Source: Lewinellaceae bacterium
Lineage (GTDB): Bacteria > Bacteroidota > Bacteroidia > Chitinophagales > Saprospiraceae
DNA: 64,000 bases
Assembly (NCBI GenBank): GCA_016716135.1
Contig: JADJWX010000013.1
Location: 193,545 to 257,544 of the forward strand
Direction of reading: 5' to 3'
This document shows, in pieces, positions 32,684 through 39,721 of the stretch. The translations under genes and the position numbers were made by a program. Within the stretch, counting starts at the first letter, position 1. Every line of letters begins with the position of its first letter. The notes beneath the pieces were generated by a model. That model was not told the origin of the DNA and ran no database searches. It was given only the letters and a program-made list of their open reading frames with translations.

Positions 32684-33772
32684 TCAAATCGTAAAAAGCG
32701 CCACTTTCTCCGCTTTGCCGCGCAGTTCCATGTGGCCGATCGGCTTGGGTGAATAGCCGCTATTTTCGGGGTGGATCTGGTCGATCAGTAGTTTGGACAC
32801 CAGGATGTTCACGCCCAGGTCGTTGCATTTTGACTGAATGCGTGCCGTGGTGTTGAGCACATCCCCCGAATAGGCGATATCGCGTTTCACCACGCCTACT
32901 TCCCCGGCGATGACATAGCCGAAATGCAGCCCGGCTTTAAATTCGGGCTGCACCCTGTACCGGGCTTCAAAGTAGGCTTGCCGTTGGCGGAGGGCTTTTT
33001 GGATTTCAAAAAAACAGTTCAGGCAATTGGCATTTCGGGCGCCGGATTCTGGTTTCCAGCTGATAATAATTTCGTCGCCGACATACTGGTAAATTTCGCC
33101 TTTTGAATAAATAATGGCAGGTGTGGCAATCCGAAAAACATCATTGATGAAGTTAAAATAACGTTCATCGCCAAGTTTTTCGGTGATGGTGGTGGAGTCA
33201 CGCAGGTCCAGGAACATAAAAATGCGCTCTTCCCGTTTGGGGTGAAAGTATTTTCCAAGGAGAAACGCGCGAAAAATTCCCGGTCCGTATTTTTCATTTA
33301 CCAACAAAATAACCAGCGTTGTCAGCACTACGAGCAGCCAAAAGGAATAGCTGAAAAGCCGGCTTGGCCGAAGGTGGTCATCCAGCACAGCCTGCCATAA
33401 TTTTACACCAGTCAGCGAAATGCCGGGTTCGTCGATGTGAAAAAATATGCACGTTGGGATGGATACCATCAGGTATACCACTGAAAAGGACAGGAACATG
33501 TTGATCAGCGTTTGGCCGTACGGTTTTGTCCGCAGCCAGTTTTCCCACAGAAAGATGATTGCGCTGCCCCCGATGAGGCCGGCCAGAACACCCACCAACA
33601 GGCTGGCTTTAAAATGTAAATAAGGATCAACGCCTGTAAGGTTACAGTTCGCTCCGGTGAGGGTAATGTACCCATTGAAAAATTGATAAACGGAAACGAG
33701 GGTCCAGGACAGCGTAATCCAAAACAGCTTTTGAATTTGTGTCCGGTGTTTATTGGAAAGAATACTGTGCAT
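32684..33772 (-). CDS. Membrane-anchored class III adenylate cyclase
   Basis: 362 residues from ATG 33772 (MHSILSNKHRTQIQKLFWIT); the frame is open far upstream but runs antisense to the amidohydrolase. Four or so transmembrane helices fill the first 170 residues. The C-terminal domain is a class III nucleotidyl cyclase: FMFLDLRDSTTITEKLGDE holds the first metal-binding Asp, YQYVGDEIIISW the second, and VVKRDIAYSGDVLNTTARI supplies the Asn/Arg pair of the transition state. It should make cAMP (possibly cGMP). A Crp/Fnr-family gene lies at 38157-38744, so a local cAMP-regulator link is possible, though that regulator may not bind cAMP. Confidence 0.88.
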   Translation of the reverse strand: MHSILSNKHRTQIQKLFWITLSWTLVSVYQFFNGYITLTGANCNLTGVDPYLHFKASLLVGVLAGLIGGSAIIFLWENWLRTKPYGQTLINMFLSFSVVYLMVSIPTCIFFHIDEPGISLTGVKLWQAVLDDHLRPSRLFSYSFWLLVVLTTLVILLVNEKYGPGIFRAFLLGKYFHPKREERIFMFLDLRDSTTITEKLGDERYFNFINDVFRIATPAIIYSKGEIYQYVGDEIIISWKPESGARNANCLNCFFEIQKALRQRQAYFEARYRVQPEFKAGLHFGYVIAGEVGVVKRDIAYSGDVLNTTARIQSKCNDLGVNILVSKLLIDQIHPENSGYSPKPIGHMELRGKAEKVALFTI

Positions 33773-33868
33773 CGCGTTATGGCATTCAGTTGGAAACAAA
33801 ACTAACAGAATTTGCCTGAAAGGCGCAGGAACCGAACTTGTCGGGGCAATCCCGTAATTTGGCGCACT

Positions 33869-35158
33869 ATGCAACCGGACCAAACAACGGCCAGCCTGCT
33901 TCATCATATACGAGCACTGGTTGAGGCGGAGTACCCGCACTATTTCGAACTTTTTTGTGACTACAACCGGCACCCCGAGCTCGGCCTGGAGTGCCACCGG
34001 ACAGCCAAGAAACAAGCTGCTGAGTTGCGCCGTGCCGGCTTCGAAGTGGCGGAAGGCGTCGGCCGCACCGGGGTGGCGGCAGTGTTGAAAAACGGCCCGG
34101 GGCCAACGATTCTCTACCGTGCCGACATGGATGCCCTGCCCATACCCGACCGGCGCCCGGCGCCCTGGCGCTGCACCGACGGGCAGGTCGGGCACCAGTG
34201 CGGGCACTCGATGCACAGCGCTATGCTGCCCTTTGTCGGGTACTGCCTGCATGCCTTGCGCGAGCACTGGTCGGGCACGGCACTGCTGGTGGCGCAAGAT
34301 GGCGAGGAGGGCTGGAACGGCGCCGATGTAATGATCCGGGAAGGGCGTTTGTACGAACGGTTCGGGCGCCCCGACGCTGCGTTGGCCTGGCATGTGTCGC
34401 CCACGTTGCCGGCCGGCACAGTGGGCATTGCCAAGGGCTGGGCGTTTGCGCTCACGCAGTTTGTCGACATTGAAGTGTACGGCGTTGGCGGGCACGGCGG
34501 GAATCCGCATACCAGCGTAGACCCGATTGTGCTGGCGGCGCATTTGATCACCCGGTTTCAGACGATCGTTTCGCGGGAAATTGCGCCCACCGAAGTAGCG
34601 GTGTTGAGTGTTGGCGCTATTCAGGGCGGGTCGAAGCACAGCATCATCCCGGAAAAAGTGGCGCTTAAGCTCACCCTGCGCAGCCGGACGGAGGCTGTTT
34701 ACCGGCAAATGATGCGGGCTATCGAACGGATTTGCCGGGCCGAGGCGGCGGCCTCGGGTTTGCCGGAGGCGAAATTTCCCAACATCACCGAGCGGCCGTT
34801 TATCACCAAACCTTTGTTCAACGACGTGGCCCTGGCTAACCGCGTTGAAGCTGTTTTTGCCGGTGTTTTAGGAGCCGGACAGGTCCGCGCCGAACCGCCT
34901 TATACTTTCGGTGAAGATTTTTCAGGCTATGCGCTCGATGGCCGGGTGCCCATTTTGCTCTCCTGGCTTGGCAGCGTACACCCCGATGCATTCGATGGCG
35001 GCGGGCAGCCCGTCCGGTTCCTGCCGCCCCTGCACCACGAGGAGTTCAATCCGTTTCCCGACCTGACAATCCGCACCGGCGTGACCGCCATGACGGCTGC
35101 CATGCTTGAATTGCTGAACGGGCACGGTGTTCCTGTTAATCGGGTTTTGTCCGCTTGA
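33869..35158 (+). CDS. M20-family amidohydrolase / peptidase
   Basis: 429 residues from ATG 33869 (MQPDQTTASLLHHIRALVEA). Metal-binding features of M20 are present: LYRADMDALPIPDRRPAPW, the CGHSMHSAM motif, and DGEEGWNGADVMI with the catalytic Glu pair. GGHGGNPHTSVDPIV is the typical dimerisation-domain motif. The family includes IAA-amino-acid hydrolases and N-acyl amino acid amidohydrolases, which release amino acids from acyl or peptide conjugates. The substrate is unknown. Cytoplasmic, no signal peptide. It is followed 97 nt later by a sodium:solute symporter; uptake of the same class of compounds is one possible reason. Confidence 0.9.
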   Translation: MQPDQTTASLLHHIRALVEAEYPHYFELFCDYNRHPELGLECHRTAKKQAAELRRAGFEVAEGVGRTGVAAVLKNGPGPTILYRADMDALPIPDRRPAPWRCTDGQVGHQCGHSMHSAMLPFVGYCLHALREHWSGTALLVAQDGEEGWNGADVMIREGRLYERFGRPDAALAWHVSPTLPAGTVGIAKGWAFALTQFVDIEVYGVGGHGGNPHTSVDPIVLAAHLITRFQTIVSREIAPTEVAVLSVGAIQGGSKHSIIPEKVALKLTLRSRTEAVYRQMMRAIERICRAEAAASGLPEAKFPNITERPFITKPLFNDVALANRVEAVFAGVLGAGQVRAEPPYTFGEDFSGYALDGRVPILLSWLGSVHPDAFDGGGQPVRFLPPLHHEEFNPFPDLTIRTGVTAMTAAMLELLNGHGVPVNRVLSA

Positions 35159-35217
35159 TCGGCAGGCTGAATTTTCGGTGGGCCGGGGAATAGAGGAGAA
35201 TAAACTAAAATTGCGCC

Positions 35218-35225
35218 TATATTTG
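35218..35225 (+). promoter_or_regulatory. TATATTTG promoter -7 box for the symporter
   Basis: TATATTTG matches TAnnTTTG exactly. No convincing TTTG lies about 20 nt upstream, so only the -7 half is supported. The start of transcription would be near 35232, about 24 nt before the ATG at 35256. Confidence 0.35.
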
Positions 35226-35255
35226 CCGCGCTGGCCCCTCAAATTTTGGCAAGAT

Positions 35256-36842
35256 ATGACAGGACAACTCACCCCTGCGCTGGTTCTAATTGTTCTTTTT
35301 CTCTACTTTGCTATGCTGGTTGGTGTAGCCCTGATCACCGGGCGCAATGTGAGCAACGAAGGCTTTTTTCTGGCCAATCGCAAGGTGCCCTGGTATGTGG
35401 TGGCCTATGCGATGATCGGGACCAGCATCAGTGGCGTAACTTTCATATCTGTGCCCGGCGCTGTAGGCCTGGAAAGCGGCCTCAACCGCGGATTTGGCTA
35501 TATGCAGGTGGTATTGGGCTATTTACTGGGCTACCTGTTTATCGCAACCGTGCTCATGCCCATGTATTACCGGCTAAACCTGACATCGATCTACGGATAC
35601 CTGGAGCGCCGGCTTGGCTACTGGTCCTATAAAACAGGGGCCGGTTTTTTCATCCTGTCGCGTACGTTCGGCTCGGCCACCCGCATGTTTTTGGCAGCAG
35701 TTGTGCTGCAAACCTTTGTATTCCAGCCTCTGGGCGTGCCGTTTGTGCTTACCGTGACGCTGATGATGGGCCTGATTTATGCCTACACCTTCAAGGGCGG
35801 CCTGAAAACCATCATCTGGACCGATACCATCATGACCACCTTTTTCATTGCCGCAGTGGTCTTCACGGTCATCACCGTAGGAAAGGCCATGCACCTGGAG
35901 GTCGGCGATTTGTGGGGCGTCGTCAGTGAAAGCCGGTACGGGCAGATTTTCTTTTTTGACAATTTCTTTTCAGACCCCAACCATTTTGTCAAACAATTTG
36001 TCAGCGGTGCGCTGATTGCCATTGTAATGACCGGCCTGGACCAGGATCTGATGCAGAAAAATCTGGCTTGCAAGAACATCCGGGAAGCGCAAAAAAACAT
36101 GTTCGTTTTTTGCATTTACCTGGTCCTGATCAACCTGGCCTTTCTGATACTGGGCGCCCTGCTCTACATGTACGCCGGCTCGCTCGGCATTGAAATTCCG
36201 GTGCGTACCGACGAGCTGTACCCGAAAATTGCCTTTTACCACCTGGATACGCTCGCCGGGATTTTCTTCATTCTCGGCCTGATCGCCAGCACTTATGCCA
36301 GCTCCGACAGTGCGCTGACGGCACTGACCACCTCGTTTTGCATCGACTTTTTAAATTTTGAGAAAAAACAACAACACCCCGACCCCTACGCCCCCGACCA
36401 GGATAAAATAGCTTTTGCCGAGGCAACTTCCGCCCAACAAAAACGCGCCCGGACGCTGGTGCATCTCGGATTTGCCCTGGCGTTTATTGCGATCATTTTG
36501 TTCCTGAATATGTTCAGCGGCATGGCGGTGATCTCCCTGATCTTTAAAATTGCCGGATACACCTACGGCCCGCTTCTGGGGCTGTTTACCTTTGGCTTGT
36601 TCACCAAATTTCAGCTGCACCCCTGGGCCCTGCGCATCCCCCGGGGCGGTGAAAAACGGCCCATCGAAATTCCGGCAGTGCTCCTGCTGTGCATCCTGGC
36701 GCCCCTGCTCACCTGGATCATCGAGGTCAACTGCAAACAATGGTTCGATGTGGGTTTTCTGACCATCCTGCTGAACGGCCTGATCACCTTTGCCGGCCTG
36801 TGGATAATGTCGTACCGCGAAACGACGGAACCGGAAGCCTGA
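35256..36842 (+). CDS. Sodium:solute symporter (SSF)
   Basis: 528 residues from ATG 35256 (MTGQLTPALVLIVLFLYFAM). Thirteen or so transmembrane helices. The N-terminal segment SNEGFFLANRKVPWYVVAYA and then MIGTSISGVTFISVPG is the SSF core motif; ASTYASSDSALTALTTSFCI DF later is the second conserved block. SSF carriers use sodium to bring in proline, sugars, vitamins, acetate or nucleosides; the solute here is unknown. It follows the M20 amidohydrolase in the same direction with 97 nt between, and a TATATTTG box at 35218-35225 could give it its own start. Confidence 0.9.
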   Translation: MTGQLTPALVLIVLFLYFAMLVGVALITGRNVSNEGFFLANRKVPWYVVAYAMIGTSISGVTFISVPGAVGLESGLNRGFGYMQVVLGYLLGYLFIATVLMPMYYRLNLTSIYGYLERRLGYWSYKTGAGFFILSRTFGSATRMFLAAVVLQTFVFQPLGVPFVLTVTLMMGLIYAYTFKGGLKTIIWTDTIMTTFFIAAVVFTVITVGKAMHLEVGDLWGVVSESRYGQIFFFDNFFSDPNHFVKQFVSGALIAIVMTGLDQDLMQKNLACKNIREAQKNMFVFCIYLVLINLAFLILGALLYMYAGSLGIEIPVRTDELYPKIAFYHLDTLAGIFFILGLIASTYASSDSALTALTTSFCIDFLNFEKKQQHPDPYAPDQDKIAFAEATSAQQKRARTLVHLGFALAFIAIILFLNMFSGMAVISLIFKIAGYTYGPLLGLFTFGLFTKFQLHPWALRIPRGGEKRPIEIPAVLLLCILAPLLTWIIEVNCKQWFDVGFLTILLNGLITFAGLWIMSYRETTEPEA

Positions 36843-36912
36843 TCTTTTCTCGACAGATTTTTGTTTGAAAAAATGTTTTAAGAACAAAGTTGTTTGTTTT
36901 TTTTGAAAACAA

Positions 36913-36944
36913 TTTGTTTTTAAAAATAGTGGTGCTTAAATTTG
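36913..36944 (+). promoter_or_regulatory. Bacteroidota-type promoter upstream of palindromic element
   Basis: TTTG (36913-36916), 20 nt, then TAAATTTG (36937-36944): a near-consensus sigma-A promoter. The predicted start, near 36951, is more than 300 nt before the VOC gene and just before the palindromic element at 36972-37211. The transcript would thus begin with a long structured leader. Confidence 0.5.
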
Positions 36945-36971
36945 TCAGCACTGTTGTTTTTTCATGCTGAA

Positions 36972-37211
36972 GTGATTTAAGCTTATGCCTCGCCTTTAAT
37001 CCAAAAAATTACCCAAAGCAGAATCAAATCTGCGTTTCGCCGCAGGCGAATCTGCGGCATCAGCGTTCCAATCGTTCTACGGAGAGTACTCTCCGTTGGC
37101 TTTCCTGGCAAACAGGAATAGAACGCGGATTAGGCGGATTCGCCTGCGGCGAAACGCAGATTTTCACGGATTTGATTCCGGTTAGGGCAGGTAAGGCGAT
37201 AAAAGTTTAAC
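36972..37211. repeat. ~240-bp palindromic element, copy 2
   Basis: Second copy of the element at 3742-3990. Shared parts are GTGATTTAA at the left edge, TTTAATCCAAAAA, AATCAAATC, CGTTTCGCCGCAGGCGAATC, its inverse GATTCGCCTGCGGCGAAACG, GATTTGATTCCGG and GGGCAGGT at the right edge. The centre (TCTACGGAGAGTACTCTCCG) is a different palindrome from that of copy 1. Confidence 0.8.
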
Positions 37212-37278
37212 TTACCACGCTGGTAAAAGACAAGGGTGCACCAGGCTACACTACATGCAAACGTCTAAAGTTTTAACA

Positions 37279-37650
37279 ATGAAATCCTGGACTACATGGT
37301 TTGAAATCCCGGCAACCGACCTCCACCGCGCGAAAAAGTTCTACGACACCATTTTTGAAATGGAGATTGAACTCGTGGATTTTGGCCCGCTTAAAATGGG
37401 CATTTTCCCGCACAAAGACGTGGGCGCCGCCATTTGTCAGAATGATGCGGGGGGCTATCAACCCAGCGAAACCCACGGCCCACTGGTTTATTTGAACGCC
37501 AACCCCGATCTTCAACAGGTGCTCAACCGCGTGGAAGCTGCCGGCGGGCGGATCATCCGGCCCAAATCACCAATTTCGGACGAGTTTGGTTTCATGGCCC
37601 TGATCGTCGACACGGAGGGGAACCGCCTTGGGCTGCATTCGGATAACTAA
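37279..37650 (+). CDS. VOC (glyoxalase-like) family protein
   Basis: 123 residues from ATG 37279 (MKSWTTWFEIPATDLHRAKK); an in-frame ATG at 37255 is possible. One VOC module: FEIPATDLHRAKKFYDTIF, then PLKMGIFPHKDVG, and VYLNANPDLQQVLNRVEAAG with DTEGNRLGLHSDN. This is the usual layout of Bacteroidota glyoxalase/bleomycin-resistance-like proteins, whose substrates are mostly unknown. The metal ligands (E-x-Y-x-E/H) are not obvious. DUF1569 follows 6 nt after its stop and the Crp/Fnr gene later, so this may be a three-gene unit. Confidence 0.88.
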   Translation: MKSWTTWFEIPATDLHRAKKFYDTIFEMEIELVDFGPLKMGIFPHKDVGAAICQNDAGGYQPSETHGPLVYLNANPDLQQVLNRVEAAGGRIIRPKSPISDEFGFMALIVDTEGNRLGLHSDN

Positions 37651-37656
37651 GTTTAC

Positions 37657-38106
37657 ATGGGTAAACCGTCAATTTTCAATTCAACCGATTATACTGCGAT
37701 CTGCCGGCGAATTGATGCGCTCCGGCACGACTCCGGGCGCCTGTGGGGCACTATGACGCCAGACCAAATGCTGGCCCACTGCTGCATGCCGCTGGAGCAG
37801 GGCCTGGGAAAAATTGAACTGCCTCCGGAGGGGAATCTGCTGACGCGTTGGCTGATCAAACAGTTTGTGCTGCGCGCTGACCGTTTCCGGCCCAACCTGC
37901 CGACGGCCAAAGCCTTTGTGATCTGCGAAACCGCAGGTTTCGAAGCCGAAAAAGCGCGCCTGCTGGCGAATATTTCCGAAACACACCAACGCGGCCCGGC
38001 AGGTCCCTGGGCGCCGCACAACTTGTTCGGGGCGGTAAAGCCGGTGCAATGGGGCCGGCTGTGTTACGTCCATTTGGACCACCATTTGCGGCAATTTGGT
38101 GTGTAA
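37657..38106 (+). CDS. DUF1569 (DinB-like) protein
   Basis: 149 residues, start MGKPSIFNSTDYTAICRRID. Four-helix-bundle pattern with the DUF1569 hallmarks: LWGTMTPDQMLAHCCMPLEQ and the C-terminal WAPHNLFGAVKPVQWGRLCY followed by VHLDHHLRQFG. The His residues at the two ends (MLAHC, HLDHHLRQF) are where DinB-type proteins bind metal. Function unknown; DinB-like proteins include thiol-S-transferases. Six nt behind the VOC gene and 50 nt ahead of the Crp/Fnr-like gene, all on the same strand. Confidence 0.85.
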   Translation: MGKPSIFNSTDYTAICRRIDALRHDSGRLWGTMTPDQMLAHCCMPLEQGLGKIELPPEGNLLTRWLIKQFVLRADRFRPNLPTAKAFVICETAGFEAEKARLLANISETHQRGPAGPWAPHNLFGAVKPVQWGRLCYVHLDHHLRQFGV

Positions 38107-38156
38107 ACCGATATTTGCAATCTTTCGAATCCGGCAATCCGTTCCAATTTCAAGAT

Positions 38157-38744
38157 ATGTCCAAGTCCGGCGAGCAATTGTTTCAGTTTTTATCCAACCA
38201 GGCTCAATTGAGCCCGGATGAAGTGCAGGCGCTGTACGGCCACTGGCAGTTTCGGCGGCAAATGCGCCGCAACGAATTCCTGTATGCGCCGGGCAAAACG
38301 GAGCAACACCTCTGGTTTGTCGCCGAGGGCGTAGTGCGCATTTATTACCCTGCCGACGCGGAGGAACTTTGCGTGGGATTTGCCTACGAAAACAATGTGG
38401 TAAGCGCATTCCCGTCGTACCTCCGGCAGCGGCCTTCCGAGTTTTGTTTGCAGGCGTTGACACCGGCAGTGGCACTGGGCATTTCCCGCAGCGATTTTGA
38501 ACAATGCCGCCGGGAAATGCCCGGTGTGGCCCGCTTCTGGGGCGATCTGCTTGGCTGGGCTACCGTCGGCCTCATCGAACGGGAAGTGGAAATAGCCACT
38601 ACCACGCCCGAACAGCGCTACCGCAACCTGCTCGAACGCGCCCCCTACCTCTTCCAACTGGTGCCGCTCAAATACATCGCCTCCTACCTGCGCATTCAGC
38701 CGGAAACACTCAGCCGGGTGAGCCGGCGGGTAGCGAAGGGCTGA
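38157..38744 (+). CDS. Crp/Fnr-family transcription regulator
   Basis: 195 residues from ATG 38157 (MSKSGEQLFQFLSNQAQLSP). An N-terminal cyclic-nucleotide-binding fold (RRNEFLYAPGKTEQHLWFVA, then EGVVRIYY) precedes the C-terminal DNA-binding part (RYRNLLERAPYLFQLVPLKY followed by IASYLRIQPETLSRVSRRVA), the helix-turn-helix of this family. The residues that bind cAMP in Crp (RE-L, ST) are not evident, so the ligand may differ. It follows the VOC and DUF1569 genes and may regulate them. The class III cyclase at 32684-33772 is a possible ligand source. Confidence 0.88.
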   Translation: MSKSGEQLFQFLSNQAQLSPDEVQALYGHWQFRRQMRRNEFLYAPGKTEQHLWFVAEGVVRIYYPADAEELCVGFAYENNVVSAFPSYLRQRPSEFCLQALTPAVALGISRSDFEQCRREMPGVARFWGDLLGWATVGLIEREVEIATTTPEQRYRNLLERAPYLFQLVPLKYIASYLRIQPETLSRVSRRVAKG

Positions 38745-38858
38745 GGGGGCGCCGCGCTGGTTATTTCCGCTTACAAGAAATTGATTCGGATCAATTTTTA
38801 GCCGCCGGCCGGACCGGACTTTTGTGCTTGCATTTTTTCACAAACACGAACTTTTGTC

Positions 38859-39284
38859 ATGCAAACACAACATTGGATTACCCGCATTTTTCTCCTGCTC
38901 ATCGGACTAGCCACCTTGAACATCGCCGTGCAAGCGCTCATCGACCCGCAAACGGTGATGACCATGGTGGATGTGCAGTTGGGCAACGTGACTGCCCGCA
39001 ATTCCATCCGCGCTTTTTACGGTGCGGTCAACCTGTTTTTTGCCCTGTTCTGGCTGTATGCTGCCTTCCGCGCGCAACGCACGGGCCTGCTGCTGGCGGC
39101 CCTGTACACCGGCGGTTTCGTGTTCGGGCGTCTGTTGAGTATGGCGCTGGACGGTATGCCGGGGGCTTTTGCGCTGCAATGGCTGGTGGTGGAGGGAGTT
39201 TGTGCGGTGGTGGCGGTTGGCTTGCTGGTTTGGGGAAAAACGGCGGCCGGGCAACAAACGGTTGTGGTTTCCAAACCTGCTTAG
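38859..39284 (+). CDS. DUF4345-family small membrane protein
   Basis: 141 residues with four hydrophobic helices (ITRIFLLLIGLATLNIAVQA; AFYGAVNLFFALFWLYAAF; LLLAALYTGGFVFGRLLSM; LQWLVVEGVCAVVAVGLLVW). The motif FYGAVNLFFALFWLYAAFR and GRxLSMxLDG match DUF4345 proteins, a family of unknown role common in Bacteroidota. It lies in the same direction behind the Crp/Fnr gene with a 114-nt gap; a separate unit is likely. Confidence 0.82.
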   Translation: MQTQHWITRIFLLLIGLATLNIAVQALIDPQTVMTMVDVQLGNVTARNSIRAFYGAVNLFFALFWLYAAFRAQRTGLLLAALYTGGFVFGRLLSMALDGMPGAFALQWLVVEGVCAVVAVGLLVWGKTAAGQQTVVVSKPA

Positions 39285-39308
39285 GTTCTTGCTTAGCTTT
39301 AAAACCGA

Positions 39309-39598
39309 ATTTTCCCGCTGATTTTCGCAGAACCATGAGTCCTGCGAATCATGGTTTTAAACTTCTCGCAATCTACCATCAGTGCTTGTCCTGTCGCAGC
39401 GCAGCGGAGACATCTACAAAAGTTCAATTATTCGAACTGCCTTAAAAATACTTAGGGCACCAACATGTATTGGCAAATCCCGCGAATGCTATTCGTGTAG
39501 GTGTCTCCGCTGCGCTGCGACATGACAAGTAGGGAAATGACCTCGACATATATTTAGCCCGTGATTCGCATGAGTCCTGCGAAAATCAGCGGGAAAAT
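39309..39598. repeat. 290-bp nested palindrome
   Basis: Outer arms ATTTTCCCGCTGATTTTCGC (39309-39328, continuing AG) and the reverse complement (39577-39598) match over 22 nt. Inner arms around GTCGCAGCGCAGCGGAGAC (about 39394-39412) and GTCTCCGCTGCGCTGCGAC (about 39503-39521) form a second stem. Two copies of ATGAGTCCTGCGAA lie beside the outer arms. No ORF is conserved. It fills most of the gap between the DUF4345 gene and the 847-residue cargo gene. Confidence 0.75.
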
Positions 39599-39721
39599 AC
39601 GCGAAACACGTACCCCGCTTGGCGCATGTCCTGGTGTTCAGAATTCAGGCCTGTTGTCTAACTTCGCCCCCGCAAAAAGTAAATCGAAACGCTGGAACCT
39701 CGTTCCCAAACACCAATACCC

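Noticed and set aside
32684..34708. 674-residue version of the cyclase
   Set aside because: The first 312 codons run antisense to the M20 amidohydrolase; the transmembrane domain starts right after ATG 33772.
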